Below are positions 61,898-64,000 of a DNA stretch of 64,000 nucleotides, one piece after another. This DNA comes from Bacillus_P idriensis_A (GTDB taxonomy: Bacteria > Bacillota > Bacilli > Bacillales > Bacillaceae): contig NZ_JBCMYF010000001.1 of NCBI RefSeq assembly GCF_050483325.1, forward strand, positions 124,001 to 188,000, in the 5' to 3' direction. Below the pieces are notes generated by a model. That model made no database searches. It was not told the DNA's origin and worked only from the letters and a program-made list of their open reading frames with translations. Position 1 is the stretch's first letter. Each line of letters begins with the position of its first letter. Both the position numbers and the translations under genes were made by a program.

Positions 61898-63386
61898 CGA
61901 TGAAAGCAATATCAGGCGCGGAATCCAAGCTATGATCGAGCGGGAGTTCTCAGGAGAAATCAAAACTCTTCTTGCAGGAGACGGATTGGAAGCATCTGAA
62001 AGATTAAATAATGAGCAGATTGATATTTTAGTAACGGATATTAAAATGCCGCGGATGAATGGAGTGGAGCTGATTCAATCCCTTCAGGAAAAGGAACAGA
62101 TCCCCGTTCTCATCATTTTGAGCGGATATGATGATTTTGAATATACAAAAGCCGCGATCAAATGCAAGGTGAAAGATTATTTACTGAAGCCTGTTAATCG
62201 GAAAGAACTCTTTCAAACAATCCGCAGCACACTCGATGATTTTAAGAAAACAGAGACGATCACACAGCGTGAACTAGAAGAAGTACAAAGCAGCCAGCTG
62301 CAATATATCCTGCTGAATCCGTTGATTACAGAAGAACAAATAAAAGAAATATGCAGTAAAATCCAGCTCGATCTCTCTTCAGAAAGCTATTATACCGGCG
62401 TGATTGACAATAAAAATGGAATCGAATCTGTTAAAAAACATCTTGAAAGAAGCAGTATGAGGACTTATTGTTTTTTGGATCAAAAAGAGAGAACCGTTAT
62501 TCTTTCAGAAGATAAAAACATCCTCCCATTTTTAAAAGAACAGCTAGGCTCCGTGTCGATTGGGTTCAGTAAGGGGAAATCCGACATCAGGCACCTAAAG
62601 GCATCATATCTTGAAGCAGCCGAAGCGGTGAAATATGGATTTCTCTATCCAAGAAACCAGCTGATTGAGTATAGGGATATTCAATCCAGAGAAGAAAATG
62701 TGCTCCCTCCGATCGATGAAATCAAAAAAATAAAGAACATGCTTGGCACGGTTCGGGAGCAGGAAATCAAATCTCTCCTCTTAAAGATCTTTGATTATGA
62801 AAAAATCTCGACTTATTCAATCAGTTACCTTGAAGCAATCAACAAAGAAATGAACAGGCTGATCTTTGACAGTTTCTTTGCAAGATTTGGAGAGGAATCT
62901 GCGGAAACGTTTAAACACATGTCAAAAACGGGGTGTCTTTACAGCTTCCGTGACTTTTATCACTACCTTCATGAAACCCAGAATTTGCTCATGAGGCTGC
63001 ACGAATATATGAAACAAACAAAATCCATCTCTTCTGAGCAAAAACACCTGGAGCAGGCCATGCAGTTTATTCAAGAGAACTATTATAAAGATTTAAACCT
63101 TGCTGTCGTATCCAATCACATTTCACTGAACTACTCTTATTTCAGCCATGTTTTTAAAGAGAGTACAGGCCAAAACTTTGTTGATTATTTGAAACAGGTC
63201 CGCATCCTTAACAGCAAAAAATGGCTCCGGGAATCAGACTTGAAAGTGTTTGAAATCAGCGAAAAGGTCGGCTACAAAAATCCTAAACAATTTGCACGTG
63301 TGTTTCGTGAAATAGAAGGGATTTCGCCTAAGGAGTTTAGGGAGCAGGTCCGCGGATCTGGAAGTGAAATGGAAAAAAGCAAGTAA
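61875..63386 (+). CDS. YesN-type response regulator, second system
   Basis: 503 residues. Receiver with Asp8, Asp9, phospho-acceptor Asp55 (ILVTDIKMPRMNG), Ser83 and Lys105 (YLLKPVN); C-terminal AraC helix-turn-helix (LNLAVVSNHISLNYSYFSHVF, then ISEKVGYKNPKQFARVFREI, ending GISPKEFREQ). TTG start after AAAGGAGGAG, inside the kinase gene. Likely controls the importer operon upstream. Confidence 0.92.
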   Translation: MYKLLIADDESNIRRGIQAMIEREFSGEIKTLLAGDGLEASERLNNEQIDILVTDIKMPRMNGVELIQSLQEKEQIPVLIILSGYDDFEYTKAAIKCKVKDYLLKPVNRKELFQTIRSTLDDFKKTETITQRELEEVQSSQLQYILLNPLITEEQIKEICSKIQLDLSSESYYTGVIDNKNGIESVKKHLERSSMRTYCFLDQKERTVILSEDKNILPFLKEQLGSVSIGFSKGKSDIRHLKASYLEAAEAVKYGFLYPRNQLIEYRDIQSREENVLPPIDEIKKIKNMLGTVREQEIKSLLLKIFDYEKISTYSISYLEAINKEMNRLIFDSFFARFGEESAETFKHMSKTGCLYSFRDFYHYLHETQNLLMRLHEYMKQTKSISSEQKHLEQAMQFIQENYYKDLNLAVVSNHISLNYSYFSHVFKESTGQNFVDYLKQVRILNSKKWLRESDLKVFEISEKVGYKNPKQFARVFREIEGISPKEFREQVRGSGSEMEKSK

Positions 63387-63398
63387 ATGATTCATTTT

Positions 63399-63584
63399 GG
63401 AAAGTAAATTTGCTTAACCGGACAGTAAGAAAACAATATCGGACAGTAAATGGAGTATTCCGGACAGTAAGTGAGGAGCCCGGCCAGTAAAAGGAGTATG
63501 TCGGACAGTAAATGAAGAGCCTCGCCAGTAAATGAAGCAGCCCGGACAGTAAATGGAGCATACCGGCCAGTAAATAAAAAAGCT
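63399..63584. repeat. Tandem array of a 20-21-bp unit, 9 copies
   Basis: Consensus GG(A/C)CAGTAAATGRAG followed by about six variable bases. The AGTAA core recurs at 63424, 63445, 63466, 63486, 63507, 63527, 63548 and 63569, plus a diverged first unit from 63399. The variable part differs between units while the core is kept. Reverse-strand open frames here (63337-63639 and 63414-63599) merely reflect the period. Function unknown. Confidence 0.88.
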
Positions 63585-63607
63585 GGAAAGAATAATCAAA
63601 AAGATTC

Positions 63608-63636
63608 TTGAATGATTCTCTTTTCTCAGATAAAAT
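63608..63636 (+). promoter_or_regulatory. Promoter of the S66 peptidase-like gene
   Basis: TTGAAT (63608-63613), 17-base spacer, TAAAAT (63631-63636), 27 bp before the ATG. Confidence 0.6.
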
Positions 63637-63662
63637 CATCTAAAATGTTCAGGAGGAAATCT

Positions 63663-64000
63663 ATGATCACCTATCCTGCCTTAAAAAATGATGCCGCAAT
63701 CGGAGTAACCGCCCCTTCATCAGGAGTACCATCTGAATTACACGATATTCTTACCCAAGCCTGCACCCGCATGGAATCGAAAGGGTATAAGCTGATTTGC
63801 GGAGAGACAGCCTGGACGCAGGAAAAAGCTAAATCAGCTCCTGCTAAAACAAGAGCTGAAGAATTTAACCGCATGATGCAGGATGATCACATCGATCTGA
63901 TCATCCCTCCGTGGGGCGGCGAGCTTTTGATTGAAATGCTTGAATATGTAAACTATGAATCAATCAAACAGAAATGGATTCTTGGCTATTCGGATATTAG
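63663..64000 (+). CDS. S66-family LD-carboxypeptidase / MccF-like protein, N-terminal part
   Basis: The first 112 codons are in the window; the gene continues past its end. ATG after AGGAGG. Residues 1-25 (LKNDAAIGVTAPSSGVPS) and the stretch RAEEFNRMMQDDHIDLIIPPWGGELLIEMLEYV match the N-terminal half of S66 peptidases, which cut the L,D bond of muropeptide tetrapeptides or, in the MccF branch, inactivate microcin C-like nucleotide peptides. The window stops in LGYSDI, the motif that carries the catalytic Ser. Which branch it belongs to cannot be told from this half. Confidence 0.85.
   Translation, partial: MITYPALKNDAAIGVTAPSSGVPSELHDILTQACTRMESKGYKLICGETAWTQEKAKSAPAKTRAEEFNRMMQDDHIDLIIPPWGGELLIEMLEYVNYESIKQKWILGYSDI

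Noticed and set aside
63399..63584. CRISPR array
   Set aside because: Units of 20-21 bp with only about six variable bases leave no room for spacers, and no cas genes are present. The 52-bp array at 1363 likewise has no spacers.
63337..63639. Open frames on the minus strand through the 21-bp array
   Set aside because: The period is a multiple of three, so a frame stays open by chance; the peptide is a low-complexity seven-residue repeat without start signals.

Overview
The window looks like chromosomal DNA from a low-GC, Gram-positive, spore-former-type bacterium of the Bacillaceae. The evidence is AT-rich intergenic DNA, strong GGAGG-type ribosome binding sites, frequent TTG and GTG starts, LplABC/YesMN-type carbohydrate modules, an SDR-type UxuB, a short TatA, and PerR-box and cre-like operators. 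No species can be named from the sequence alone. I see no phage, transposase or CRISPR.

Layout. 1-4 kb: end of a DUF3231-like gene, a manganese catalase and katG with PerR-box-like operators. 4.3-7.8 kb: a TAXI-type TRAP transporter with its DUF1850 partner. 8.0-8.4 kb: an unknown small gene. 9.0-31.6 kb: a one-directional locus that reads as a high-mannose N-glycan utilisation system. It has two GH38 alpha-mannosidases, a GH125 alpha-1,6-mannosidase, a YesL-like DUF624 membrane protein, a YesMN two-component system, a secreted GH85 endo-beta-N-acetylglucosaminidase, a binding-protein-dependent importer, a GH1 glycosidase, two ROK sugar kinases and mannose-6-phosphate isomerase. Two cre-like sites suggest catabolite repression. 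32 kb: a solitary tRNA-Val. 32.5-34.5 kb: a DUF2975/XRE/DUF4153 membrane-protein cluster. 34.8-36.7 kb: a PatB/MalY aminotransferase and cutC. 36.9-39.3 kb: a compact tatA-tatC unit beside a metallophosphoesterase with a twin-arginine signal. 39.7-44.2 kb: a DeoR regulator with a PHP-domain protein, a GNAT acetyltransferase, a cutC fragment (pseudogene), a beta/gamma-crystallin-like secreted protein and small unknown genes. 44.5-54.4 kb: a D-glucuronate operon (LacI regulator, DctPQM TRAP importer, GH31, uxaC, uxuA, uxuB) controlled by three perfect palindromic operators. 54.5-56 kb: a prolyl-4-hydroxylase-like oxygenase and an unknown gene. 56.3-63.4 kb: a second LplABC-type importer with its own YesMN pair but no hydrolase. 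The window ends in an S66 LD-carboxypeptidase-like gene.

How the main system would work (inference): GH85 cuts N-glycans from glycoproteins outside the cell between the two core GlcNAc residues. The importer takes up the Man(n)GlcNAc. GH38 and GH125 enzymes strip alpha-mannose in the cytoplasm, and the GH1 enzyme could split the remaining Man-beta-1,4-GlcNAc. The ROK kinases phosphorylate the monosaccharides, and ManA sends mannose-6-phosphate to fructose-6-phosphate.

The intergenic DNA carries several repeats that genes do not explain: a 52-bp tandem array, a roughly 21-bp tandem array, a hairpin repeat in two copies, and a GC-rich palindromic element in two full copies plus a third, apparently empty or deleted, site.
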